Shown: in pieces, positions 10,801-20,550 of the stretch
Layout of the letters: each line of letters begins with the position of its first letter
Numbering within the stretch: the stretch's first letter is position 1
Assembly (NCBI GenBank): GCA_022559845.1
Contig: CM040124.1
Location: 67,789,491 to 67,853,490 of the forward strand
Length of the DNA: 64,000 nt
Source of the DNA: Amorphophallus konjac
Taxonomy: Eukaryota; Streptophyta; Magnoliopsida; Alismatales; Araceae
Direction of reading: 5' to 3'
Translations under genes and position numbers: made by a program
The notes under the pieces: model-generated
What the model saw: the letters and a program-made list of their open reading frames with translations, nothing else
Told to the model about the DNA's origin: nothing
Databases searched by the model: none

Positions 10801-12669
10801 GTGCTACCACTGAAGACTATGGAAGTCCCTCGCTTCTACGAGGCTCCTACCATATTCTACACTGGGGAGTCAGTCGAGGAAGATGATCAAGACTGCATGG
10901 TCCCTGAAGAGGCTGCAAACCAGATGGTGCCGATTACGGGCTTGGACTATACTACCCGACGGGTTTCGCAGATGTTCTCTAAGATACAGATGCCATCGCT
11001 ACAGTCTGTCGCCCAGAAGAAAGCATTCAAGGAGTTATGGGATCCGCCTCGAGATAATAAAGAATTGAGGAAGATCACACAGCACCCGGGACTGGGCTAT
11101 ACTTTACAAGAATACTATGAGGCCGAGGTGGATGTCATCTCTACCTTCTACCAGCATGAAGATTCCCCTGGGGTGGGCTATGACCCGTACCCTTCGGAAG
11201 ATGAAGAAATCATTTATCAGTCCATAACAAACAATGAAGCCCCAGACAATCAGCCAGGGACGGGAACGTCTGATGAAACAAAGAAAGATTGGTGCTGGGA
11301 AGACCTACCTTCCAAAGAAGATCTGTTCCATGCTGAAGCAAAGTTTGACACGGGAACCCCGGATGAAGACCAAGCAGCCAAAGAGCTGAGGGAATGCTTG
11401 GAGTTTGAGCGCATCTTGGAAGAAATCCGGGCTCTACAGAATGATGATCTCTCAAGGGAGTCTGCATCAGAAGAGCCTCTAAGGGCGGAAGACTCCGTCT
11501 TTGAGTTTCCTACTGATCCAGTTACATCCTCGGGGCACACTGAACAGAATACAACAATTTTGGCCGTATATGATGAGCCAGCACCCGCTGATGACCAATA
11601 TGATGAAACAGAAAATCATGAAACTGAAGAAGATTATATCCCGGGAGGCTTCATTGACTTGCAAGAAGCCCCGCCCGAGGTCGAAGACGGAGGTCAGGCC
11701 ACCGTCGATGAGCTTGTGGAAATAAATCTGGGAACCGCAGATGAGCCAAGGCCGACATTCCTCAGTGCACTGCTGGAGCCAGCTACCAGGGAACAGTATA
11801 TACAGTTTTTGAAGGAATTCCGAGACTGCTTTGCATGGACATATGATGAAATGCCGGGACTAAGTTCTGATGTGGCGCAGCATCGATTGGCAATAAACCC
11901 AGAGGCTAACCCTGTAATGCAGCCTTCCAGGAGAATGCGTCCTGAACTGATAAATCAGATTAACAAAGAGGTTGACAAGCTGATTGATGTAGGCTTTGTC
12001 GAAGAAAACCAATATACTACATGGCTGGCCAATATAGTGCCCGTAAAGAAGAATAATGGGCAGATCAGAATATGTGTTGATTTCCGGGACCTTAATAAGG
12101 CTTGCCCGAAAGATGATTTCCAGGTGCCAATCACTGAGGTGATGATCGATGCAACTACTGGCCATGAGGCCCTATCATTTATGGATGGGTCATCCGGATA
12201 CAACCAGATCTGGATTGCTGAAGAAGACAGAGTGCACACTGCATTCCGCACCCCGAAGGGGATATTCCACTACAAAAGGATGCCGTTCGGCCTCAAGAAT
12301 GCCGGCGCTACCTACCAAAGAGCCATGACAAAGATCTTTGATGATTTTCTCTTCAAGAAAGTAGAGTGCTACATTGACGATCTGGTGGTGAAAACCAGCA
12401 GAAGAGAAGACCATTTGCAAGACCTGAGGATGGTGTTCCAGAGGTTGTGCAAATATGAGCTCAAAATGAACCCTATGAAATGCACCTTCGGCGTGTCCAG
12501 TGGAAAATTCCTCGGGTTTATTGTCCGTCATAGGGGCATTGAAATCGACCCGTCCAAGATTAAAGCTATCCAGGAGCTCCCTCCACCAAGGAATCTGCAC
12601 GAGTTGAGATCCCTGCAAGGGCGTCTAGCCTACATCCGACGATTTATATCTAATCTATCGGGAAGATGA
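10801..12669 (+). pseudogene. Element B reverse transcriptase with long acidic linker
   Basis: A 622-codon open stretch. About the first 300 residues are an acidic, low-complexity linker between protease and RT. The RT core runs from about 11880 to 12660: CVDFRDLNKACPKDDF, then FMDGSSGYNQI, PFGLKNAGATYQRAM, and the catalytic box YIDD in ECYIDDLVVKT. It copies element RNA into DNA in the particle. The stretch ends at a TGA (12667-12669) that most simply replaces a Cys codon before the RNase H region, which continues in the same frame. Confidence 0.93.
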
Positions 12670-13737
12670 CACCCCTTTTACAAGCTCATGATGAAAGATG
12701 TACCGTTCCTATGGGACGATGGCTGTCAGGAAGCTTTTGAGAAGCTGAAAGAATATCTCAAGACCCCTCCAGTGCTGGGGGCACCTATTAAAGGCAGACC
12801 TTTAAAACTGTACATTGCAGCCACACACTGTTCCCTGGGGGCAATGCTGGCACAGATAAATGAAGAAGGCAGAGAACAGGCCTTGTACTACCTAAGTAGG
12901 AGGCTAATTAGAACTGAAGAAAGTTATAGCTACATAGAAAAGACCTGCTTGGCACTGGTCTTTGCTGTCAAAAAGCTCCGACACTATATGTTGTCACATG
13001 AAGTCAGATTGATATCTGCAGCAGATCCGCTCAAATATATATTGACTCAGCCAGTACTGAAGGGCCGGTTGGGCAAATGGGCAGTAATTCTGATGGAATT
13101 CGATATTACCTATACACCCCAGAGGGCGATAAAAGGACAGGCCGTGGCTGATTTCTTCGCAGAACATCTTGTGCCAGAAAATGATATGCTAGGGAATGAA
13201 TTACCCGATGATGAGACGCTCGAAGCCTGCCAGGCTCAGTCAGCTATGTGGCAGTTATTCTTTGATGGAGCATCCAGAACAGAGGCGGACTCCGATGGAA
13301 AGACCAGAATGCGGGCCGGAGTCGGTATTGTGCTGAGATCACCGGAAGGTGAGGTTGTGCATACTTCCTGTTCTATAAACAAGCCCTGCACCAATAATGA
13401 AGCCGAGTATGAAGCTCTGATAATCGGACTCCATATCAGCCTCAACATGGGTATCCAAATGCTTCAGGTATTCGGGGATTCGATGTTGGTGATAAAGCAA
13501 ATCCAAGGGGAGTTCGAAGTGCGAAAGCCAGAACTGAATCCCTATCACCAAAAGGTTGTGAGCCTCATGGCGAAATTCTATCATATTGAGCTCAGGCATG
13601 TGGGCCGTGGACATAATGCCCAGGCTGATGCACTGGCAAAGCTAGCCAGCTCACTAGCAGTCCCGCCAAATGAGACACTGAACATTGTTGTTATGAACCA
13701 GCGGCAAGTCCCCAGTATGCTAGAAGGGTGCCCCTAA
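12670..13737 (+). pseudogene. Element B tandem RNase H domains (gypsy RNH plus archaeal-type aRNH)
   Basis: The first domain (about 12700-13170) is the Ty3-type RNase H tail of RT, with SLGAMLAQ and KTCLALVFAVKKLRHYM. The second (about 13249-13660) is a separate RNase H: FFDGAS gives the first Asp, NNEAEYEAL the Glu, FGDSMLV the second Asp and NAQADALA the last Asp, so all four acidic residues are present. This dual arrangement is a known hallmark of the plant Tat lineage and is the best lineage evidence here. The TAA at 13735-13737 lies in a frame that continues into integrase. Confidence 0.92.
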
Positions 13738-15060
13738 GAAGAAGAAGTCGCTACTGTTAGCACAAAACAGGCATCTGACTGGAGACAGCACTTGCTACAT
13801 TGGTTCCTGCACCAACAGCTACCGCAGAAAAGAGAAGAGAAGATGAAACTTCTGAGAATCAAAGATTCTTATGAATTCAGAAATGGGACTCTGTTCCGAA
13901 TAATGGTAGATGCGCACAAGAAGATTCTACTCCGCTGCCTGTCCACTGAGGAAGCTTGGCAAGCGATGAAAGAAGTACATGCTGGGACAGCAGGTGCCCA
14001 CCAGGCTGGTCCCAAGATGAAGACAGAAATCAAGAAGCTGGGCTACTATTGGCCCACCATGTTCGAAGACTGCTGTAAATTTGCAAAATCATGCTAGAAA
14101 TGCCAGGAGCATGCTACTGTGCCTCGAAGGCCTCCTACGACTCTGCATCCTACAGTTCCCAGTTGGTCGTTTGCGCAATGGGGAACTGATGTAGTCGGTC
14201 CACTGTCGACTTCCTCGGCCGGACATAAGTACATACTAGCCATAACAGATTACTTCTCCAGATGGGCGGAGGCTATAGCATTAAGAGAAGTGACTGGTGA
14301 ACTGGTCGCCAGATTCATCAAGTAGAACATCATCTTCCGGTTCAGGATCCCCAGCCGAATAATATCTGACAATGGAAGTCATTTCAGAAATCAGAAAATC
14401 TATCGGCTTGCCGAAAAGTATAAAATCGAATGGAGGACTTCCACTCCTTACAATCCGCAGGCAAACGGATTGGCAGAAGCTTTTAACAAGACTCTCTGCA
14501 CCTTGCTGGTCAAGGTCGTTGGTTCTAATAAAAAGGACTGGGAAGAGAAAATGTATGAAGCTCTGTGGGCATACCGCACCGTCTTCAAGACACCTACAGG
14601 GTGCTCACCATACTCATTGGTATACGGCTCGGAGGCAGTGGTTCCACTAGAGCTGGAAGTCCCGTCACTCAGAGTGACAGCCCAATATGACCTGGCCCGT
14701 GGCGAACAAACCAATGCTGAAAGAAGGTTAGAAGAATTGGCTGAATTGGAAGGGAAGCGCCTCCAAGCTCAGAAGAATATCCAAATGTATCAGGCCCGCA
14801 TGGCCACTACATTCAACAAACTCGTAAAAGGACGAGAATTTAAGAAAGGTGACCTCGTCATGGTCAAGAAAAAAGAAGTCAGGGCGTCCAACCCAAAAGG
14901 AAAGCTAAATGCTAATTGGGAGGGCCCTTATGTGATACAGAGGGTCTACGAAGGAGGGGCCTACATGGTTGTTAACCATCGAGGGGAAATCCGATCCTCG
15001 CCACTCAACGGTAGACACCTAAAGCTGCATCATGCTGCACAACCAACATTCCTTGAGTAA
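13738..15060 (+). pseudogene. Element B integrase (no chromodomain)
   Basis: The zinc-binding part has EVHAGTAGAHQAG, then a CxxC pair split by a TAG at 14095-14097. The catalytic triad is visible: Asp in WGTDVVGPL, Asp at 14368 in IISDNGSHF, and Glu at 14476 in NGLAEAFN, giving D-x35-E. A second TAG lies at 14323-14325. Both TAGs look like CAG to TAG changes, and the frame is otherwise open to the TAA at 15058-15060. The C-terminus has the GPY-type fold (NWEGPYVIQRVYEGGAY) and ends soon after, with no chromodomain, as expected for Tat. It would insert the cDNA. Confidence 0.92.
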
Positions 15061-15079
15061 TCGGATAAAAGCTACTCCT

Positions 15080-15760
15080 CCTTGGTTTAGCGGCGCTCCG
15101 CCCTAGCCAAGCTACCTCTTCCTTGGTTTAGCGGCACTCCGCCTTAACCGAGCTAGCCTCTTTTCTTGGTTTAGCGGCACTCCGCCCTAACCGAGCAACC
15201 CTCTTTACTTGGTTTAGCGGCACACCGCCCTAACCGAGCTACTCTTCCTTGGTTTAGCGGCACTCCGCCCCAACTGAGCTACTCTTCCTTGATCTAGCGG
15301 CACTCCGCCCTAACCGAGCTACCCTCTTTCCTTGGTTTAGCGGCACTCCGCCCTAACCGAGCTACCCTCTTTCCTTGGTTTAGCGGCACTCCGCCCTAAC
15401 CGAGCTACCCTCTTTCCTTGGTTTAGCGGCACTCTGCCCCAACCGAGCTACTCTTCCTTGATCTAGCGGCACTCCGCCCTAACCGAGCTACCCTCTTTCC
15501 TTGGTTTAGCGGCACTCCGCCCTAAGCGAGCTACCCTCTTTCCTTGGTTTAGCGGCACTCCGCCCTAACCGAGCTACCCTCTTTCCTTGGTTTAGCGGCA
15601 CTCCGCCCTAACCGAGCTACCCTCTTTTCTTGGTCTAGCGGCACACCGCCCTGGCCAAGCTACCTTTTTCTTGGTTTAACGGTACTCCGCCCTAACCGAG
15701 CTACCCTTCCTTGATCTAGCGGCACTCAACCCTAGCCAAGTCACCCCTTATCGTGATATA
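15080..15760. repeat. Tandem array of about 16 hairpin-forming 40-44 bp units
   Basis: The unit reads roughly CCTTGGTTTAGCGGCACT then CCGCCCTAACCGAGCTAC, plus a variable CTCTTT. It starts some 20 bp after the integrase stop. Each unit can fold: CTTGGTT pairs with AACCGAG (one wobble) and GCGG with CCGC. Some units change both arms and stay paired, for example CTTGGTC with GGCCAAG near 15630-15660. Tandem repeats in the 3' region are known in Tat elements as a source of satellites. Confidence 0.9.
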
Positions 15761-15847
15761 AAAACATTCTGACCTGTCACTCTCTAAAAAAAAAGGAGAG
15801 AGAGAGAATAAAAGAAGAAGAAAAAGGGAAGAAGAAAGAGAAGAGAC
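15761..15847. other. Purine-rich stretch in element B 3' region
   Basis: Mostly A and G with GAGAGAG and GAAGAAG runs. A comparable purine-rich stretch precedes the duplicate segment at 24012. I see no gene. Confidence 0.6.
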
Positions 15848-15934
15848 AAAATGGGGTTAAAAATAGAGATACCCCGCCAGGCTTGTTCAGGCATTCTGGA
15901 CAAGGGCAAAAATGGCCAAAACCCAGCTGTGGTG
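15848..15934 (+). repeat. Left part of a roughly 220-bp duplicated segment, split by element C
   Basis: The segment continues at 22559-22689 once C and one TGGTG copy are removed. It is a close duplicate of 24012-24231, which shows the uninterrupted form and confirms the C insertion point. TGGTG at 15930-15934 is the left target duplication of C. Confidence 0.88.
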
Positions 15935-18025
15935 TGGTGAGGACACACGGCGCTATCCTCGACGGAGCACCCGGCACACCGCTACCTCCTTGTGGCTCGG
16001 CGACGGCGGCACCTTCTAGTTATCTTTTCATCATCATGTTTAGGCCATGTTGGGTCTCAGTCTGGACTTGCTCAGGCCTTGTGGGCCTTGTCTTTTGGTC
16101 CCTGCGTGGACATCTTCTTGTTTAGGCACTTATTGGGCCATATAGTGGCCAATTGGGTTGCTTTGTGGGGTAATGGATCGTGTTATGGGGTCAGGGGCTT
16201 ATTGGGGCTTGAAGCCCACTAAAAAAGGGCCCATTAGGGTTAGGGGGCGGCCCCCTCCCCAGCTAGAGGAGGAGGAGGCAGCCGCCCCCCCCCCCCCTTC
16301 CTAGTTCTACTAGGGAAGGTGGGGGGCGCTCCCCTCTCCCTTCCCCTTTCCCCCTCTCCTCCTTTCCCCAACTCCACCCCTTCCTTATCCCACTTAGAAT
16401 CCTTTCCTATTTTCTAAGCTTGCTGAATTATGGGCCGCCTTTCTCTCCTTGGAGCTGGGCGCACCCCTCCCCTTCTAGTTAGATTAGGGTTTTCCCATCC
16501 CCTATAAGTAGTTCTCACCTTGTACCGATTACAGTTTACACATGATTTTGAATACAAGTGAGTATTGTGCAAAGCTTTTTGCGCCCTTCTCTCTCTCTCT
16601 CTTTCTTCTCCTGCGACGGGAGAACGGCGGGGTGTGACGCCTCAGCCCTCGGTGGACTCCGGGGTTCCCTCTTATCCTCATCTTCTTCCTCAACGGTTCG
16701 TGTGCGTGATTCCAGATTTCTGCCCCGACTTGTAGCAGAGCTCGCGCCCCCTTCTTGGACGATTTTTGCCACGATCTATTTTCTGGAGATACGTCTGCGG
16801 ATCAGCTTCGCGTCGGCGCCGGTTTTGCATCAATCGGAGATCGGCACTGCCCGTACCGATTTTCTCCGCCGACCTGCGCCAGCACCACTTTCTCTGCTCG
16901 CCCAGCGGGGAGGCCCTGATTGCGAATTTTCCCCAGGCCTCCACGCTGCGTCTTTTGCGCTGGTTTCTTCAGGGTTCGTGGATCTCCGAGTTAACTTTCC
17001 AACGCCGCCGACGGCGTTGCGTTTCGACATCGTCACCGCCCGTGGCGGTCGATCTCGTGGGGTTGCGCCAGCGTGTCTGCCCAGTCCGCCCAGCGAACCA
17101 CTCCTGACTTTCAACGACTCCTGCGGCTCGCACCGGTGTCATCTGCCAGCGCCATTTGGCCGAGGGCGACCTCTGCCAATCAGCTGTCACCACCAACCGG
17201 CCCGGACTTGTTCGGGCACCAGAAGGCCGATTTCCAGATTTTACCGACGGCATGCGCAGTTCTGTGCCCACAGAACCTGATCTGACTTTCAGCAGCGCCC
17301 ACGGTCACCACCGGCGGATCCAGCGCGCCCCCTTTGGCCGGAGCGTTCCTCCATCAGTCAGCGACGCGTCCTCTCTGACGGTGCTTCAAACGTGCGTCGT
17401 ATCAGCCCGTGAGACCCCCTCCGCTCAGGCGCGCGCGACACCGGTTTCGGCAGCATTGCACCCGAACCTCCTCGCGGCCAACCCGTCACCGAGTGCGGCC
17501 CGTCAACCCGTGTCCGGCAGCCCCGAACGTATTGGTTGTAGCCTTTTACCTCCCTGCGAGGAGTGGGCCATTATTGGGTTGTATTTTATTGATCTCTGGT
17601 GTATCGGGGTTGTTGGTTCACGGCCGGGGTTCCTTCCCCACGCCTAGGCGTGGAGGTACGCGCTCCGACTCTCCTCCTTTTGCTTGCTCTTTTAGTATGT
17701 GATTGATTATGCCGCGTGAGAGAACGTAGGCGTCTAGCCACTTTTTGCCATCACCGCGGATCGTGAGTGAGAGCATCCATCCCTAGCACTAGTCGAGCAC
17801 CGAGCTAGGACTAGACTCCCCTTGTCTTTGGAGGTCGACTATACGCCTAGACACGTGCGCTTCCCTCCTTGGGACGGCCGAGGTCGGAGTTTCTGTTGAG
17901 AGACGTCCCTCATTCTGTGGGATATCACGGTGGTCAGCCACTTGGCGACCCTTGAGCGTGCTACTGCTGGCCTGAGTTAGAGTCTTTTGTGAGTCTTAGT
18001 CCGTGTCGGTCCCCGTCCCGCGTCA
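15935..18025 (+). repeat. Element C 5' LTR (2091 bp)
   Basis: It matches 20466-22553 almost base for base. The 3-bp length difference is explained by a C run near 16285 (13 C against 10). GC content rises after the TATA box, which creates chance open frames. I find no gene in it. Confidence 0.95.
16503..16510 (+). promoter_or_regulatory. Element C 5' LTR TATA box (TATAAGTA)
   Basis: TATAAGTA lies about 570 bp into the LTR, after a CCCATCCCC stretch, and is identical in the 3' LTR at 21031-21038. It would place the RNA start near 16535, giving a long R/U5. Confidence 0.65.
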
Positions 18026-18029
18026 AATT

Positions 18030-18041
18030 TGGTATCAGAGC
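18030..18041 (+). other. Element C primer-binding site, initiator tRNA-Met
   Basis: TGGTATCAGAGC four bases after the LTR end is the standard plant site complementary to the 3' end of initiator tRNA-Met. Confidence 0.95.
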
Positions 18042-18231
18042 TTAGGGAACCAGTTTGTTCTAACAAATTGGGGTCTTAGGTCTTTTTGAGTCTTTAGGTT
18101 GTCTAGGGTGCATTGAGTCTCTTAGTTCATCTAGGTAACCAACCATTGCATTGTCATTTTAGGCTTATGTCTAGTTAGAGTTTTTATCCTTGTCTCGTTG
18201 AGTCTTGCATGTCCAGCTCCCCGCCAGCCCC

Positions 18232-20550
18232 ATGGTGGTTCCTCGTGCCCACGTGTCAGATTGGTCATCCCTGTTGGCCCGATTCGACGCTCTTATGGCA
18301 CGACCCGTGGGTGTCGGCCCTACCACTCAGTCGTCGGGAGACCCGATCCCTATACCGATGACCGAGTCGTTTCAGCGCCCTGTCATGTCTGTGGCCATCC
18401 TACCTAATGGGTTGCATACGGAGATCGACTTCATCAGTAAGGTTTCATATAATTGTGTCTCACAGGACATTGTTGAGTCTCTCTCTAAGACTGGGGAGAT
18501 TGTTCTCCGTGATGGTTTAGCTTTTATCGAGTTTCAACGGTGGTTTGGCCCCGTTAAATATTTCGATGGCGCTTGGTGCAAGATCAGCACACTTGCTGGT
18601 CCATGCATCATTTTAGGGCGAACTTGGTTGGAGGAAAGAAGTGCGACCATCGACCTGGACAGGAGGACCTGCACCTTACACCCATCTCACCTTCCAGGCG
18701 AGTTTGTCTTCCATGACGATGTTGCGCCGACCACCTCCGTGTCGCTAGCCACCCAACCCCAGCGATCCACTCCGCCTCTTGTTCCGGTGACTTACGAGGC
18801 TGAACAGGAGTTGGCTGAGGAATACCTAACAGAGGTTGAGGAGTTAGGGAGTGATCCCCTTCACATCATAGAGGACTCCATTTCCACTCCCGAGAGAGAT
18901 GCTTCACCCTCAGACCCTCATATAGAGCCATTCTTACCTTCCGAGGGTGAGCTGGTCATTGGAGAGTCTTTAGCTAGCTGGCTAAGGGAGGGTCCACTTC
19001 TAGATGTCTCCATTCCTTGCTATACACCCATGGGACCAGCCCTCCCAATAATACCCCTTAACTCCTTTCACACCACTTTTCGGTCCTTCTGCTTTCTTGA
19101 AAATGTGAAGGACTTCCTTAGGAGTTTAGATTATCAATGGGAGTTGACTTATATGTTGACCTTAGGGTCTGACCAACCCTATAGTCATAGCTTTACACTC
19201 CCTGCTTTGGGGTCTATTACCTCGGTCTACACCATAGGACATATCACATCCGAGGTCCTTTTATTATTTCCCATACCCGTGGAGGTTGATTTTGTCCCCG
19301 CTTATGGTTTCACGGTCCCGAGGGAGGAACCTAGCCTCCCTTGCCTTCCTTATGAGCCTCTTGCCCCATACATGAGAGTGCCTGAAGGTGATTATCTGCA
19401 CCTGGGCGAATGTCGCACATGGGCAAGTATAGTGAAGGGACCTGTCGGGAGGGGTCATCATTTCTTTGACCCATTCGATCCCCTCCCAAGTGAGCCTCTC
19501 GACCCATATTATTTTCCCCACCTTGTCGAGGAGGTCCACTATCATACACCACCTAGGCCTTCTAGTCAACACCTCACCGTGCAGGCATCCAGATGCCCGA
19601 GCTTAGGAGGCCAGGGACACATGTCTTTTCCCCATGTTTCACCATGTCCATCGTCATATAGGGGAGATGTCATGAGTAAGCTTGGGATTATTCATCCTTC
19701 TGAGACTACCATATGTCATAGGACACATGTGCCTGCTAGGTTCTACTTTGGTTGTCCAGGCCCTCCCCATGTTGTCAAGTCAGGTAGACGTCATAGGCAT
19801 GTTAGATCCATGTTTGGATGTCCAGGACCACCACTGCATTCACATAGGTATGAGTCAACACAGCTAGTTCGGAGTCTGCATCATCACCACCTCGAGGCCA
19901 GCAACACACATTACAAGGAGTTAGCTGACGCGCACAGACGCACATGTGAGTTCCGCGAGGGAGAGTACGTCATGGTCCGGGTTAGACCGGAACGGTTTCC
20001 TTCGGGAGCCGTAAAGAAGCTCCAAGACCGCGGTGCAGGACCATTCAGAGTGTTGAGGCGTATTGGGTCGAACGCGTATGAGATCGAGCTACCAGACGAC
20101 TACGGGATCAGTTCGACGTTCAATGTCTCTGATCTGGTAGCTTATCGGGATCCCGCGGTGATACCCAGTGAGTTATTTGGGCCTGACCCTCCTGTTGTGA
20201 GTGATACACCTACTGAGAGTCCACCTCCTCCAGCCCCATTACAAAAACGCGAGCATATAGATTGCATACTGGATGAGCAGGTGACTACTACCAGGAGCGG
20301 AGCCTACCAACGCTTCTTAGTGCGCTGGAGAGGGCGCCCCGAGTCGGACAACACCTGGATTACACGTGGAGAGCTGGAGCGGATCGATCCGGACCTGCTG
20401 GAGCGGTACCTCAGCGACCGTGACCCTTACTCGACGGGGTCGAGTTCTTCCCACCCGGGGAGAATTGGTGAGGACACACGGCGCTATCCTCGACGGAGCA
20501 CCCGGCACACCGCTACCTCCTTGTGGCTCGGCGACGGTGGCACCTTCTAG
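18232..20550 (+). CDS. Element C single intact ORF: protease-like domain, unknown Pro-rich middle, integrase C-terminus and chromodomain (772 aa)
   Basis: The first ATG in this frame is 18232; an upstream TTG at 18205 is in frame but unlikely in a plant. Residues 50-150 look like a retropepsin: IDFISKVSYNCVS sits where active enzymes have D-S/T-G, and ILGRTWLEERS (126-137) matches the conserved second half. Asp66 is kept but the following S/T-G is lost, so catalysis is doubtful. Residues 150-557 are Pro-, acid- and later His-rich and I do not recognise them. Residues 558-645 match a chromovirus integrase C-terminus (GEYVMVRVRPERFPSG, GPFRVLRRIGSNAYEIELP, FNVSDLVAY). Residues 674-727 are a chromodomain (RFLVRWRGRPESDNTW). 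The last 28 codons lie in the 3' LTR. There are no stops or shifts, unlike every other long coding region here. It probably arose by deletion of RT-RNase H-integrase core from a chromovirus; whether it is made and used is inference. Confidence 0.88.
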   Translation: MVVPRAHVSDWSSLLARFDALMARPVGVGPTTQSSGDPIPIPMTESFQRPVMSVAILPNGLHTEIDFISKVSYNCVSQDIVESLSKTGEIVLRDGLAFIEFQRWFGPVKYFDGAWCKISTLAGPCIILGRTWLEERSATIDLDRRTCTLHPSHLPGEFVFHDDVAPTTSVSLATQPQRSTPPLVPVTYEAEQELAEEYLTEVEELGSDPLHIIEDSISTPERDASPSDPHIEPFLPSEGELVIGESLASWLREGPLLDVSIPCYTPMGPALPIIPLNSFHTTFRSFCFLENVKDFLRSLDYQWELTYMLTLGSDQPYSHSFTLPALGSITSVYTIGHITSEVLLLFPIPVEVDFVPAYGFTVPREEPSLPCLPYEPLAPYMRVPEGDYLHLGECRTWASIVKGPVGRGHHFFDPFDPLPSEPLDPYYFPHLVEEVHYHTPPRPSSQHLTVQASRCPSLGGQGHMSFPHVSPCPSSYRGDVMSKLGIIHPSETTICHRTHVPARFYFGCPGPPHVVKSGRRHRHVRSMFGCPGPPLHSHRYESTQLVRSLHHHHLEASNTHYKELADAHRRTCEFREGEYVMVRVRPERFPSGAVKKLQDRGAGPFRVLRRIGSNAYEIELPDDYGISSTFNVSDLVAYRDPAVIPSELFGPDPPVVSDTPTESPPPPAPLQKREHIDCILDEQVTTTRSGAYQRFLVRWRGRPESDNTWITRGELERIDPDLLERYLSDRDPYSTGSSSSHPGRIGEDTRRYPRRSTRHTATSLWLGDGGTF
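20457..20465 (+). other. Element C polypurine tract
   Basis: GGGGAGAAT directly precedes the 3' LTR. It lies inside the ORF, so the tract is also coding. Confidence 0.8.

Noticed and set aside
15080..15760. Regular repeats and variable pieces suggesting a CRISPR array
   Set aside because: Units are contiguous with almost no unique spacers, no cas genes occur, and the surroundings are a plant retrotransposon.
16558..17280. 240-codon open frame in the element C 5' LTR, repeated at 21086-21808
   Set aside because: It starts at GTG, lies in GC-rich LTR DNA with overlapping open frames on both strands, and its conservation between copies only reflects LTR identity. No recognisable domain.
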